Positions 45,160-53,929 of a DNA stretch of 64,000 nt are shown in pieces. The position numbers and the translations under genes are program-made. Position 1 is the stretch's first letter. Each line of letters starts with the position of its first letter. Source of the stretch: Candidatus Saccharicenans sp. GTDB taxonomy: Bacteria > Acidobacteriota > Aminicenantia > Aminicenantales > Saccharicenantaceae. Under the pieces are notes generated by a model. The model did no database searches. It was not told where the DNA came from and saw only the letters and a program-made list of their open reading frames with translations. The stretch covers positions 1 to 64,000 of the forward strand of contig JANLFU010000007.1 of assembly GCA_024653215.1 (NCBI GenBank). Direction: 5' to 3'.

Positions 45160-45595
45160 TTCCTATCAGGGCAAACATCAGGGAATCAAGGCCGCCAGGT
45201 CCCCGGTGTTCATCAAATAATCATTTTCAGCAATACTCAGCCGTCAAACAGACCCTTCAGTTTTCAGGACCGCACTCAAAATTTTTTAACCTGCGGTGCG
45301 AGTTTGCCGGCGCGATCGCTTCTGGCAGGGTTAGCCCACCGGGTTCTTAATCATCGGGCCGGCAAGATATCAGACCCGGCAGAAGTAAAATAATTTTTTG
45401 GCTGATGGGAAGCCGGGCCACGACTTTCAAGCGCTCGATTTCCCCGCTAAGTTTCTGGCTTGATATATGAATGAACGTTCATATATTAAGGGCCTGGCGG
45501 GCTGATGAATCTCTTCTCCCGGCAGCGCCAGGCTTATCCCTTAGCTTGCAGTCCCCGCCGATTTTATGTTAAAGATGAACCAACGGAGAGGGAAA
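45160..45595. other. Intergenic region upstream of the ROK kinase
   Basis: 436 bases. Contains the palindrome listed at 45471-45482 and an inverted repeat GCCTGGCG/CGCCAGGC (45492-45499 and 45526-45533) in what may be the ROK leader. No ORF with SD besides the ROK gene. Confidence 0.45.
45471..45482. promoter_or_regulatory. Palindromic operator, TetR-type look
   Basis: ATGAACGTTCAT, a perfect 12-bp palindrome in an AT-rich ATATATGA...ATATATTA setting. Its centre TGAACGTTCA is what TetR-family repressors often recognise. No TetR gene is in the neighbourhood. It lies about 114 bases upstream of the ROK start. Confidence 0.45.
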
Positions 45596-46438
45596 ATGGC
45601 CATAGTCGGAGTGGACCTCGGCGGAAGCAACGTCCGGGCCGGCCTGGTCGAGGGTGAGCGGCTGCTCAAGATAGCCGTCCGCGAAGTCCGCAGCCAGGGC
45701 CGGGCCGAGGAAGTGCTGGCCGACCTCAGGTCTGTCCTGGAATCGGTCCTGTCACCCGAGGTTAAAGGAATTGGCCTCGGCGTTCCCAGCGTGGTCGACC
45801 TGGAGACCGGAACCATCTACGACGTCCAGAACATACCAGCCTGGAAGGAAGTGCCGATAAAAACAATCCTGGAGTCCGAGTACAACATTCCGGTCTACGT
45901 TAATAACGACGCCAACTGCTTCGCCGCCGGAGAAAAATACTTTGGCCAGGGCCGGCCCTACCGGAACCTGGTTGGCCTGATTATCGGCACGGGCCTTGGC
46001 GCCGGCATTATTGCCGACGGGCATCTTTACTCCGGCACCAGCTGTGGGGCCGGCGAATTTGGCATGCTGCCCTACCTGGACGCCAATTTCGAACGCTACG
46101 CTTCGGGGCAATTTTTCTTAAAGTCCCATGGCCAGCCGGGCCGGGAATTATTCCAGAAAGCTGCGGCCGGCGACCAGGAAGCCCGCCGCATCTTCGCCGA
46201 GTTCGGTCGACACCTGGGCGAAGCCATCAAGGCCATCATGTACGCCGTGGACCCGGAAGCCATCATCCTGGGCGGCTCGGTCAGCCGGGCCTATGAATTT
46301 TTCAGAGAATCCATGCTGGAAACGGTTTCCACCTTTGCCTACTCCATCGCCCGGAACAGGATCAGAATCATGCCCTCGACCACCGATAACATCGCCATCC
46401 TGGGAGCGGCTGCCCTGTACCTGGACAGCCAGCGGTGA
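45596..46438 (+). CDS. ROK-family sugar kinase (glucokinase-like)
   Basis: 280 residues from the ATG at 45596 (SD GGAGAGGG; an upstream in-frame ATG at 45566 lies before the SD). ROK features: VGVDLGGSNVRAGLV (phosphate loop), VNNDANCFAAGE (catalytic Asp), GLIIGTGLGAGIIADG, and GAGEFGMLPY. The usual ROK CxCGxxGC zinc cluster is not found; the equivalent region reads MLPYLDANFERYASG, which occurs in some ROK glucokinases. Phosphorylates glucose or another hexose with ATP in the cytoplasm. Probably part of sugar use with the FHS transporter. Confidence 0.92.
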   Translation: MAIVGVDLGGSNVRAGLVEGERLLKIAVREVRSQGRAEEVLADLRSVLESVLSPEVKGIGLGVPSVVDLETGTIYDVQNIPAWKEVPIKTILESEYNIPVYVNNDANCFAAGEKYFGQGRPYRNLVGLIIGTGLGAGIIADGHLYSGTSCGAGEFGMLPYLDANFERYASGQFFLKSHGQPGRELFQKAAAGDQEARRIFAEFGRHLGEAIKAIMYAVDPEAIILGGSVSRAYEFFRESMLETVSTFAYSIARNRIRIMPSTTDNIAILGAAALYLDSQR

Positions 46439-47042
46439 GGGGTGGTTTAGATTAACTGATCATACAAGTCTCATCGGGCCGGAGCAAATCCGCGTCAGGT
46501 TTAATACCTCCAATCCGAATGGCCTGAACAACGGCCAATTCCCCGCAATAATTAAACCCGGTTTTCTGTATGACCGGAATTTACAGGCCTTCCATTGACC
46601 GACGGGTCATATCCGGTCCCCGACAGAACCCACGGCTTCCTGAAATTTCCCTGATTTTTCAGGCGCCGGCCACGACCATTCTGCGATCCAGCCCAATTCC
46701 CTGTATCCGAAATTTCCGGGTCAACCCGGCTCGACAACCCGATTGCTGTGGAGGGTTGATGTTGAAGGCCGGCCTTCAATTAATGGATATAAGAAGTTGG
46801 GACTGCTTCTTTAAATTCAGTCCACCATCAGCCTGTCTTCCAGGACAACCACCACGATATCCTCAAATCTTTATGGTCCTCACCGGAATTTAACGAGACG
46901 GTGGCCAAAGCGGCGATCTGGGCCCGTCTCTCCCCCTAAGAAAATCTGCCGGCAGGCCCACCCTGTTTAACTCATAATCGAGGAGCTATCCAGAGCCGAA
47001 TTTTCCTTAGGGAACTCGATAATCAGACTCCATATATTGAAG
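46439..47042. other. Intergenic region with a vestigial gene end
   Basis: 604 bases. No good ORF. At 46817-46855 the minus strand reads VVVVLEDRLMVD then stop, closely matching the last residues of the downstream transglutaminase protein (VAAALENRLIVD then stop), in the same orientation. This appears to be the relic of a second copy. No other feature seen. Confidence 0.45.
46817..46855 (-). pseudogene. Relic 3' end of a transglutaminase-protein paralogue
   Basis: About 40 bases match the 3' end of the gene at 47043 (ends ENRLIVD versus EDRLMVD, both followed by TGA). A stop lies a few codons upstream in frame, so only the tail persists. Confidence 0.45.
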
Positions 47043-49025
47043 TCAGTCCACTATCAACCTGTTCTCCAGGGCAGCGGCCACCCCGGCCAGCAATTGTTCA
47101 GAGTTCTTACCCGAAGCCAGCACCACCAACAGGTCTGCCCCGTTCAGGATGGCCAGGGCTGACTTTTCCGCCGAAACCAGGGCCGGCCGCTTCCTTCCCC
47201 ATACCCTGAGTTGAATCTGCCTTCCGGCACTTACCTCTTTTTTCAGCCTGTCCAACAGGTACTTTTCCAGGTTTTCGGCCGGGAACCAGCCTTCCTGGAA
47301 CAGCCGTACCGCCTGGCCGTCAGGTCCCTTCAGGGCCAGAAGCGTTCTGTCGGGCCAGACGCCGTCCAGTTCGGCGAAAGTAAAACCATCCGGAGCCCTG
47401 AGCCCGAGCTGCAACCCCGGGTTCCAGTAGCGATTATCCCTCACCTCGTACAGTCGTTGGTTTTGAACAACCTTAAATGTCCGTCCCTTCAGGCTGAATT
47501 CCATCACTTCGACCGTCACGTAACCGAAAAACTTCTGGGCGGCCACCAGGCTTCCACCCGGGCCTTCGGCCAGGCTGCTCCTGGCAATAGCTATCCGGGC
47601 CGGGTCGGCGGCCCCGGGTGAAGGCAGGGCCGCATCCAGCGGAACCCATCTTCCCTCCAGCCAGCCTTCAACCCAGGCATGTCCGCCCCAGATTCCGTTG
47701 GCATAGACCACCCCCATTAAATAACGCGACGGGATGCCGGCAGCCCGGAGCAGGGCGGCCAGCAAAGCCGCATAACCGGCGCAGGTGGCCTTCTTGGATT
47801 TCATGACCTCGGAAGCCGGGGCAAAAACAAATCCGGCGTCAAAGGCCAGGTTCCTGGAAACCCAGTCCCTGAGCTTCAGGGCTTTCTGAAACACATTCTT
47901 TTCCCGGCCAGCCACCTCTTTGGCAATTCTTTTTATCTCCGGGTCGTTGATGTCTATGTAAGTGTTGGCTTCAAGGTATGGCTTTTTCTCTTCAGCAGAA
48001 AGCTGCCCATCGGGAGACGACCGGAGCGGCACCCGGTCCAGTTCTAAGACCTTGACCTCACCGCTATTTTCCAGAATCTTCTGGTATTCACTGGCCAGAT
48101 CCGGCCAGCCCAGTTCGGGTTGGCTGTGTTTCAGGCGGACGACCACCCGGTCGAGTCCCCGGGCCTGAGGTAACCGGACATTAGCCCTGATGAGCGATGA
48201 CTGAAAGAACTGCTCCTGTCCGCGGGAGGCAGCCATGGCTTCCATAACCTCCTGCTCGCTGCTTAAACAGGTGACTATATCGCCGAGAGGCGAAGGCTCG
48301 ACCGCCTTTACCTCGTTCCCTCCCCCATCCAGCCAGACCTGCCTGGTGGTCTCAATCTGGGAAATCCGGTCGATGACCTTCCTGGCGGTTATCTTATTCC
48401 GGCCGCAGTCCACCACCTCCTCCCCCGATAGGGTCCTTTCTCCAGAAATTACCTGGGCCAGTTCCGCCAGAATCGTTCGATATTCAACCTTATCGCCCGG
48501 CTTTTTCAATTTCTCGACGGTCAACCGCCCGATGCCCACCGGGCCCAGCAGCCGACCGCTCGAAGGAATCTCCCGGCTGAACACCTGGTTTCCGGTTATG
48601 TTCTTAATCTTGACCCTGTCTTCTTCCACCTCGATTTCGGTCCTGATCCGGGAGCCGGCCAGGAGCTGCTCGGCCGTAATCTTCTTCAACAGTCCATCAT
48701 CTGTTTCCAGGTGTTCATAACTGACATTCATTTCCACTTTCTGTCCCAGGCGCCTGAGGACGATTTTAGACTCGGTTGCCGATTTCCAGTACCAGCGACC
48801 GGCCTGCTGAACCCTGGAACCGGTCTCCTTGACATAGCCCACCGTTTCCTCTCCCAGCCTGATGCTGTACCAGCGCGTTTCCCCTTCATCTGAGGCGCCC
48901 TGAACTGAACGGGCCAAAACCGCCGGGTTCCAGGCCAGGATGACCAGCCACAGAATTATGGCCAGCCGGGCCAGGCCCGGGTTTCCACCTAAGCCTTTTT
49001 TTCGTTTAATTATTTTTTGCTTCAT
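47043..49025 (-). CDS. Exported transglutaminase-like protein
   Basis: 660 residues from the ATG at 49025; an in-frame ATG at 49100 would add 25 residues, and neither start has a good SD. Signal peptide about 20-40. The long N-terminal part is a beta-rich domain (RWYSIRLGEETVGYVKETGSRV). The transglutaminase core has Cys in KATCAGYAALLAALLRAAGIPSRY, His in GHAWVEGW, Asp in VPLDAAL, so the triad is complete. A C-terminal DUF-like region follows. Such proteins act on peptides or protein cross-links outside the cytoplasm; exact reaction unknown. Confidence 0.85.
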   Translation of the reverse strand: MKQKIIKRKKGLGGNPGLARLAIILWLVILAWNPAVLARSVQGASDEGETRWYSIRLGEETVGYVKETGSRVQQAGRWYWKSATESKIVLRRLGQKVEMNVSYEHLETDDGLLKKITAEQLLAGSRIRTEIEVEEDRVKIKNITGNQVFSREIPSSGRLLGPVGIGRLTVEKLKKPGDKVEYRTILAELAQVISGERTLSGEEVVDCGRNKITARKVIDRISQIETTRQVWLDGGGNEVKAVEPSPLGDIVTCLSSEQEVMEAMAASRGQEQFFQSSLIRANVRLPQARGLDRVVVRLKHSQPELGWPDLASEYQKILENSGEVKVLELDRVPLRSSPDGQLSAEEKKPYLEANTYIDINDPEIKRIAKEVAGREKNVFQKALKLRDWVSRNLAFDAGFVFAPASEVMKSKKATCAGYAALLAALLRAAGIPSRYLMGVVYANGIWGGHAWVEGWLEGRWVPLDAALPSPGAADPARIAIARSSLAEGPGGSLVAAQKFFGYVTVEVMEFSLKGRTFKVVQNQRLYEVRDNRYWNPGLQLGLRAPDGFTFAELDGVWPDRTLLALKGPDGQAVRLFQEGWFPAENLEKYLLDRLKKEVSAGRQIQLRVWGRKRPALVSAEKSALAILNGADLLVVLASGKNSEQLLAGVAAALENRLIVD

Positions 49026-49147
49026 GTTTTTGCTGCCTTTCGGTTTCTGAAACCTCTTCTTTCTGCCTTTGCCACTTTCATCACTTCTCCAAAAACCCAT
49101 TTTAACTTAAGTCGCCCAAAAAACTTAAAAAAATGTCCCCAAATCTA

Positions 49148-49176
49148 TTGCCCCCTGCCGGCCTCTGTGCTATAAG
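49148..49176 (+). promoter_or_regulatory. Promoter of the second SSS symporter
   Basis: TTGCCC (49148-49153), 17-base spacer, TATAAG (49171-49176) with a TG two bases upstream of the -10. The GTG start is 31 bases further. Confidence 0.5.
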
Positions 49177-49206
49177 CAAGAAAAACAAAGATGGCCGAGT
49201 GGTGAG

Positions 49207-50598
49207 GTGAAAGGTCTTCTGATCGTATTTTACGTCATCGTTCAAATCTTCATCGGCGTCTACCTTTCCAGGAAAATAAAAAACGAGGCTGATTATTTTG
49301 TCGGCGGACGCCGGGTCTCGTTCTTCCTGGTTTCCTTTTCCCTTTTCGCCACCTGGTTCGGGGCGGAAACCTGCCTCGGTTCCTCGGGGGCCGTTTACGA
49401 GATCGGCCTTTCCGGCAGCCGTGCTGACCCCTTCGGTTTCAGCCTCTGCCTTTTCCTGATGGGCTTTTTCCTGGCCGGCCAGCTACGGAAAAGAAATTAC
49501 CTGACCCTGGCCGACTTCATCAGGGACCGCTATGGCCGGGTGGCAGAGAAACTGGTGGTCTGGGTGATGATTCCCTCTTCCATCATCTGGGGAGCGGCCC
49601 AGCTCCGGGCCTTCGGGCAGATCCTCTCGGTCTCAACCGCCCTGCCCCTGGACCTGATGATCTGCTTCTCGGCAATACTGGTAATCACCTACACGGTTCT
49701 GGGGGGATTGCTGGGTGACATCTACACCGACCTCATCCAGGGATTGATCGTGGTGGGTAGCCTGATAACTCTGGCCATAGTTGTCCTGACCAGGGTTCCC
49801 GACCTGCCGGCCATTTTCCGGCAGATGCCGGCCGACCGCTGGCAGATCCTGGGTGTGGGAGAATCCATCTGGGAAAGGCTTGACCGCTGGGCGGTGCCGG
49901 TGCTGGGTTCCCTGGTGGTCCAGGAGGCCATCTCCAGGTTCCTGGCAGCCAGGAATCCCAGGGAAGCAGTCCGGGCCTGTCATACGGCCGGCGGCATCTA
50001 TTTCTTTACCGGTCTTATTCCACTCTTCCTGGGTTTCATCGGGCCCTGGTTGCTGCCCGGGCTGACCGACCGGGAACAATTCCTGGTGGTGCTTTCCCAC
50101 CAGTACCTGCCGGGAATTTTGTCCGTCATCTTCCTGGGGGCGATGATCTCGGCCATCCTGTCAACGGTCGATAGTATCCTCCTGGCCTGTGCCGCCCTGT
50201 TTTCCCACAATTTTCTTCTGCCCATTCTCGGAATAAAAAAAGAGAAAACCAAGGTCCTGGTCGGCCGGACAACCGTGGTGATAACCGGCCTGATCGCCCT
50301 GGCCATCGCCCTCGGCGGGAACCGGATTTATGACCTGGTGCTGCTGGCCGCGGCTTTCGGCACGTCCGGGGTGCTGGTCATTACCATGTTCGGGTTGTAT
50401 TCCAGATTCAACAGTGAGCAGGCCGCCCTGGTCACCCTGGTCGGGGGGCTGGTGTTGACCCCGATCTTTCAGCTGGTGCTGAAATTCAGGGCACCGTTCT
50501 TGCTTTCTGTTACCAGCTGCCTGCTCCTTTTCGTGCTGTCTTCTTACCTGTTCCGGAAGGCTTCCGCTGAGGTCAGGTTCGCTCAGGAAAACCGGTAG
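49207..50598 (+). CDS. Sodium:solute symporter (SSS family)
   Basis: 463 residues, about 12-13 TM helices, GTG start with a nearby SD (GGTGAGG). SSS motifs: ADYFVGGRRVSFFLVSFSLFATWFGAETCLGSSG, VITYTVLGGLLGDIYTDLIQG, GAMISAILSTVDSILL. Shorter than the SGLT-like protein at 8472 and closer to proline/pantothenate-type SSS members. The substrate cannot be read from the sequence. Confidence 0.9.
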   Translation: MKGLLIVFYVIVQIFIGVYLSRKIKNEADYFVGGRRVSFFLVSFSLFATWFGAETCLGSSGAVYEIGLSGSRADPFGFSLCLFLMGFFLAGQLRKRNYLTLADFIRDRYGRVAEKLVVWVMIPSSIIWGAAQLRAFGQILSVSTALPLDLMICFSAILVITYTVLGGLLGDIYTDLIQGLIVVGSLITLAIVVLTRVPDLPAIFRQMPADRWQILGVGESIWERLDRWAVPVLGSLVVQEAISRFLAARNPREAVRACHTAGGIYFFTGLIPLFLGFIGPWLLPGLTDREQFLVVLSHQYLPGILSVIFLGAMISAILSTVDSILLACAALFSHNFLLPILGIKKEKTKVLVGRTTVVITGLIALAIALGGNRIYDLVLLAAAFGTSGVLVITMFGLYSRFNSEQAALVTLVGGLVLTPIFQLVLKFRAPFLLSVTSCLLLFVLSSYLFRKASAEVRFAQENR

Positions 50599-50611
50599 CC
50601 ACCGGGCCGAA

Positions 50612-51616
50612 TCAAAAAACCAGCAGCGACAGGCGGTAGAGGGCGGCCGCAATCAGGGCCGACATGGGAATGGTAAAAATCCAGGCCCAGACAATCCGCA
50701 GGGTCACCTGCCACTTGACGGAAGAGATGCTCCTGGCCGCCCCCACCCCGGTCACCGCCCCGGTTATGACGTGGGTGGTGGAAACCGGAATGCCCAGATG
50801 GGTGGCCATGAAAATGCTGACGGCACTGGCCGTTTCGGCACAGAAACCGTCGATCGGCCTGAGGCGGACGATTTTCTGGCCCATGGTCTTCACGATTCTC
50901 CAGCCGCCGCTTAAAGTCCCGAGGGCGATAGCGGTGTGAGCCGAAAGCACAATCCACAGCGGGATATGGAAGGTCTTCATGTGACCCGAGGTGAACACCA
51001 GGCTGGCGATGATGCCCATGGTCTTCTGGGCGTCATTCCCACCGTGCCCCAGGCTATAAAGAGCCGCCGACAGCAACTGCAGCCTCCGGGACCAGAGGTT
51101 TATGGTCCGAAGCGGTCTTTTTCTCATCAGCCAGGTGGTCAGGATCATCAGCAGGTTTCCCAGGACCAGGCCCAGCAGCGGGGCGATAAAAATAAAGGAA
51201 ACGACTTTTATCCAGCCCTTGACGATTATTATCTCGAACCCGGCCTTGGCCACCGCCGCGCCCAGGTAGCCCCCGATCAGGGCATGGGAAGAGCTGGAAG
51301 GCAGGCCCCAGTACCAGGTTATCAGGTTCCAGGAAATGGCCCCCAGCAGGCCACAGAAGATGACCATGGGGGTCACCACGTTGATGTCTATCAGGCCAAC
51401 CCCGATGGTCTCGGCCACGTGGGTCCCGAAAATCAGAAAGGCAATGAAGTTAAAAAAAGCGGCCCAGACCACGGCCTGGCGGGGACTCAGGACGCGGGTG
51501 GAAACGACAGTGGCCACCGAGTTGGCCGCGTCGTGCATCCCGTTGGTAAAATCAAAGGTAAGGGCGATGGCGATGATCAGGATGATGAAGGAAAAACTCC
51601 AGCTGGCCGGTTCCAT
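50612..51616 (-). CDS. PiT-family inorganic phosphate transporter
   Basis: 334 residues, about 10 TM helices. Two inverted PiT repeats: DFTNGMHDAANSVATVVSTRVLSPRQAV near the start, and GHGGNDAQKTMGII in the second half. Moves phosphate (with H+ or Na+) into the cell. Second gene of an operon with the DUF47 protein, 2 bases apart. Confidence 0.94.
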   Translation of the reverse strand: MEPASWSFSFIILIIAIALTFDFTNGMHDAANSVATVVSTRVLSPRQAVVWAAFFNFIAFLIFGTHVAETIGVGLIDINVVTPMVIFCGLLGAISWNLITWYWGLPSSSSHALIGGYLGAAVAKAGFEIIIVKGWIKVVSFIFIAPLLGLVLGNLLMILTTWLMRKRPLRTINLWSRRLQLLSAALYSLGHGGNDAQKTMGIIASLVFTSGHMKTFHIPLWIVLSAHTAIALGTLSGGWRIVKTMGQKIVRLRPIDGFCAETASAVSIFMATHLGIPVSTTHVITGAVTGVGAARSISSVKWQVTLRIVWAWIFTIPMSALIAAALYRLSLLVF

Positions 51617-51618
51617 CT

Positions 51619-52245
51619 TCAGCTGCTTTTAACCACGATGCCTTCAACCGTGTTCGATACCCGCTGGTAGACATCCATGATGGTTTCCAGGGTGAACAGG
51701 ATATCCTTCCACTTGATGATGTTTACCGGGTCTTTTTCCTCGGTGAACAGTTGCTGAAGCGAGCGGGCATAGACCAGGTCACCCTTGTCCTCCAGCTCGT
51801 GAATGCTGCGGATCAGCTCGCCGATGTAGGGGGTGTACTTCTGCGATTTGAAAACCTCGGCCACCAGCAGGTTGAGCTTCTCGGTGGCTTCCCGGGCAAA
51901 GCGGGCGAAATCGTCAACGAAATACTTCTTGTCTTTCAGGTTGTAAAGGTAGATGTTATGGATGGCGTTTTCCACCAGGTCGATGATATCGTCTATCTCG
52001 TGCACCAGCTGGTAAATATCTTCCCGGTCGAAGGGTGTGATGAAACACTGGTTGAGCAGCTTGATGACCCCATGGGCAATCTGGTCGGCTTTGTGTTCGA
52101 TTTGCTTGGCTCTTTCCCAGTACTGGGCGGAAGAATTAAAGTTGCTGGAAAAATCGCAGAAAACCTGGGTGATTTCCGTCAGGCAGACCGAAAGATCGCT
52201 GAAATGCTGGGCGAAGGCCGGTTCCTTGGGCAAGAAGAATTTCAT
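51619..52245 (-). CDS. DUF47 (PhoU-like) regulator of the phosphate transporter
   Basis: 208 residues, all-helical. DUF47/UPF0111 family features: WERAKQIEHKADQIAHGVIKLLNQCFITPFDREDIYQLVHEIDDIIDLVENAIHNI. These proteins form helical bundles related to PhoU that bind metal and modulate PiT. No clear SD. Divergent from the APC permease at 52393. Confidence 0.93.
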   Translation of the reverse strand: MKFFLPKEPAFAQHFSDLSVCLTEITQVFCDFSSNFNSSAQYWERAKQIEHKADQIAHGVIKLLNQCFITPFDREDIYQLVHEIDDIIDLVENAIHNIYLYNLKDKKYFVDDFARFAREATEKLNLLVAEVFKSQKYTPYIGELIRSIHELEDKGDLVYARSLQQLFTEEKDPVNIIKWKDILFTLETIMDVYQRVSNTVEGIVVKSS

Positions 52246-52334
52246 GATTATGACTCGAATACAAAATTAGGCATTAATCTATCTTAATTCCCCGCAAATT
52301 TCAACCCCGCCGGAAAGATTTCGGGGGAAGAAGA

Positions 52335-52363
52335 TTGACCAGTCAGGGCTGGTATGTTATAAG
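52335..52363 (+). promoter_or_regulatory. Promoter of the APC permease
   Basis: TTGACC (52335-52340), 17-base spacer, TATAAG (52358-52363). ATG at 52393. Confidence 0.55.
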
Positions 52364-52392
52364 GAGTTCTTATTTTCTGCTGGAGGAATTTA

Positions 52393-53808
52393 ATGTCCGG
52401 GTCGTTATTCAGAACCAAGCCCATCCAGGAACTGCTGGCTGAAACCACCGAAGCCGGTCATACCCTGAAAAAAGCCCTCGGGGCCTGGGACCTGGTGGCC
52501 ATTGGCATAGGCTGCATCATCGGGGTGGGAATCTTCGTCCTGCCCGGAGTCCAGGCCGCCCACCATTCCGGCCCGGGCATCATCCTGTCCTTTGCCATCG
52601 CCGCCCTGGCCTGTGCCTGCTCTGCCCTCTGCTATGCCGAGCTGGCGGCCATGATCCCGGTTTCCGGTTCGGCTTATACTTACGGTTACGCCACCCTGGG
52701 CGAACTGCCGGGCTGGATCATCGGCTGGGACCTGATCCTGGAATACATGGTGGCCGCGGTCCTGGTCAGCACCGGCTGGTCCGCTTATTTTGTTAACCTG
52801 CTGAATAATCTCGGGCTAAAACTCCCCCAGCAATGGGTAGCCTCTCCCTGGGACAAGGCACCGGGCATCATCAATATCCCGGCCATGCTCATAGTGGTCC
52901 TGCTCACGTTGTTGCTGATCAGGGGTGTTAAGGAAAGCTCCCGGACCAACATGATCATCGTCATTGTTAAAATCGCCGTTATCCTGTTCTTCATCATCAT
53001 GGCTGCCCCCCATGTCAACCCCGAGAACTGGAAGCCCTTCATGCCCTTCGGCTTCAGCGGGGTCATGACCTCGGCGGCCATCGTCTTCCTGGCCTTCGTC
53101 GGTTTTGACGCCGTGTCCACCGTGGCCGAGGAAACGGTCAATCCCCAGAAAGACATGCCCATCGGAATCATGGGCTCGCTGCTGGTGGCCACCATACTCT
53201 ACATGGCCGTATCGGCCATCATGACTGGGGTCGTCTATTACACCAAGCTGGGCGTGGCCGACCCGGTGGCCCTGGTTCTGAACGAACTGAATAAGCCCTG
53301 GGCTTCAATGATAATCAGCATCGGCGCGCTGGCCGGGATAACTTCCGTTCTCCTGGTTCTGCTCATGGGACAGCCCAGGATCTTCTTCTCCATGAGCCGC
53401 GACGGCCTTCTGCCCGAAGCCTTCTCCCGGGTCCATCACAAGTATAAAACCCCGGTGGCCACCACCCTGGTCACGGGCGGTATCGTGGCCGTGGCTGCCG
53501 GCTTGACCCCTATTAATGTCTCCTCCGAGCTGGTTTCCATCGGAACCCTGTTTGCCTTCATTATCGTCTGCTCCGGAGTGATCCTTCTGCGCTACAAGCG
53601 ACCCGACTACCGGCGCCCGTTCAAGGTGCCGATGTTCCCCTACCTGCCGGGACTGGGGGCCCTGCTCTGTGCCTACCTGATGATCAGCCTGCCCCGGACG
53701 GCCTGGGAACGGTTCATCATCTGGCTGGCCATCGGACTGAGCATCTTCTTCCTCTACGGCCGTCGCCACAGCCGCCTGGAGAAAGAGTCCCAAGCCGGGC
53801 GCCAGTAA
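52393..53808 (+). CDS. Amino acid permease, APC superfamily (CAT-like)
   Basis: 471 residues, 12 TM helices. Sequence TLKKALGAWDLVAIGIGCIIGVGIFVLPG is the APC TM1 signature; AALACACSALCYAELAAMIPVSGSAYTYGYATLGELPGWIIGWDLILEYMVA matches cationic amino acid transporter-type (CAT) members. SD GGAGG before the ATG. Takes up an amino acid by H+ or exchange; specificity unknown. Confidence 0.93.
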   Translation: MSGSLFRTKPIQELLAETTEAGHTLKKALGAWDLVAIGIGCIIGVGIFVLPGVQAAHHSGPGIILSFAIAALACACSALCYAELAAMIPVSGSAYTYGYATLGELPGWIIGWDLILEYMVAAVLVSTGWSAYFVNLLNNLGLKLPQQWVASPWDKAPGIINIPAMLIVVLLTLLLIRGVKESSRTNMIIVIVKIAVILFFIIMAAPHVNPENWKPFMPFGFSGVMTSAAIVFLAFVGFDAVSTVAEETVNPQKDMPIGIMGSLLVATILYMAVSAIMTGVVYYTKLGVADPVALVLNELNKPWASMIISIGALAGITSVLLVLLMGQPRIFFSMSRDGLLPEAFSRVHHKYKTPVATTLVTGGIVAVAAGLTPINVSSELVSIGTLFAFIIVCSGVILLRYKRPDYRRPFKVPMFPYLPGLGALLCAYLMISLPRTAWERFIIWLAIGLSIFFLYGRRHSRLEKESQAGRQ

Positions 53809-53871
53809 GGCCGGCTCTGGATTTTTTCCTGGCCTGTGGTAAAATAAGCGGGCAAGTAGCGATAATTTATC

Positions 53872-53900
53872 TTATTGCTCACCATTTATGGCTTTATAAT
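53872..53900 (+). promoter_or_regulatory. Promoter of EF-G gene
   Basis: Perfect -10 TATAAT (53895-53900) with a weak -35 TTATTG (53872-53877), spacer 17. Confidence 0.45.
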
Positions 53901-53929
53901 CCATCGTTTTAAATAGGGTGTTTTTTTAT

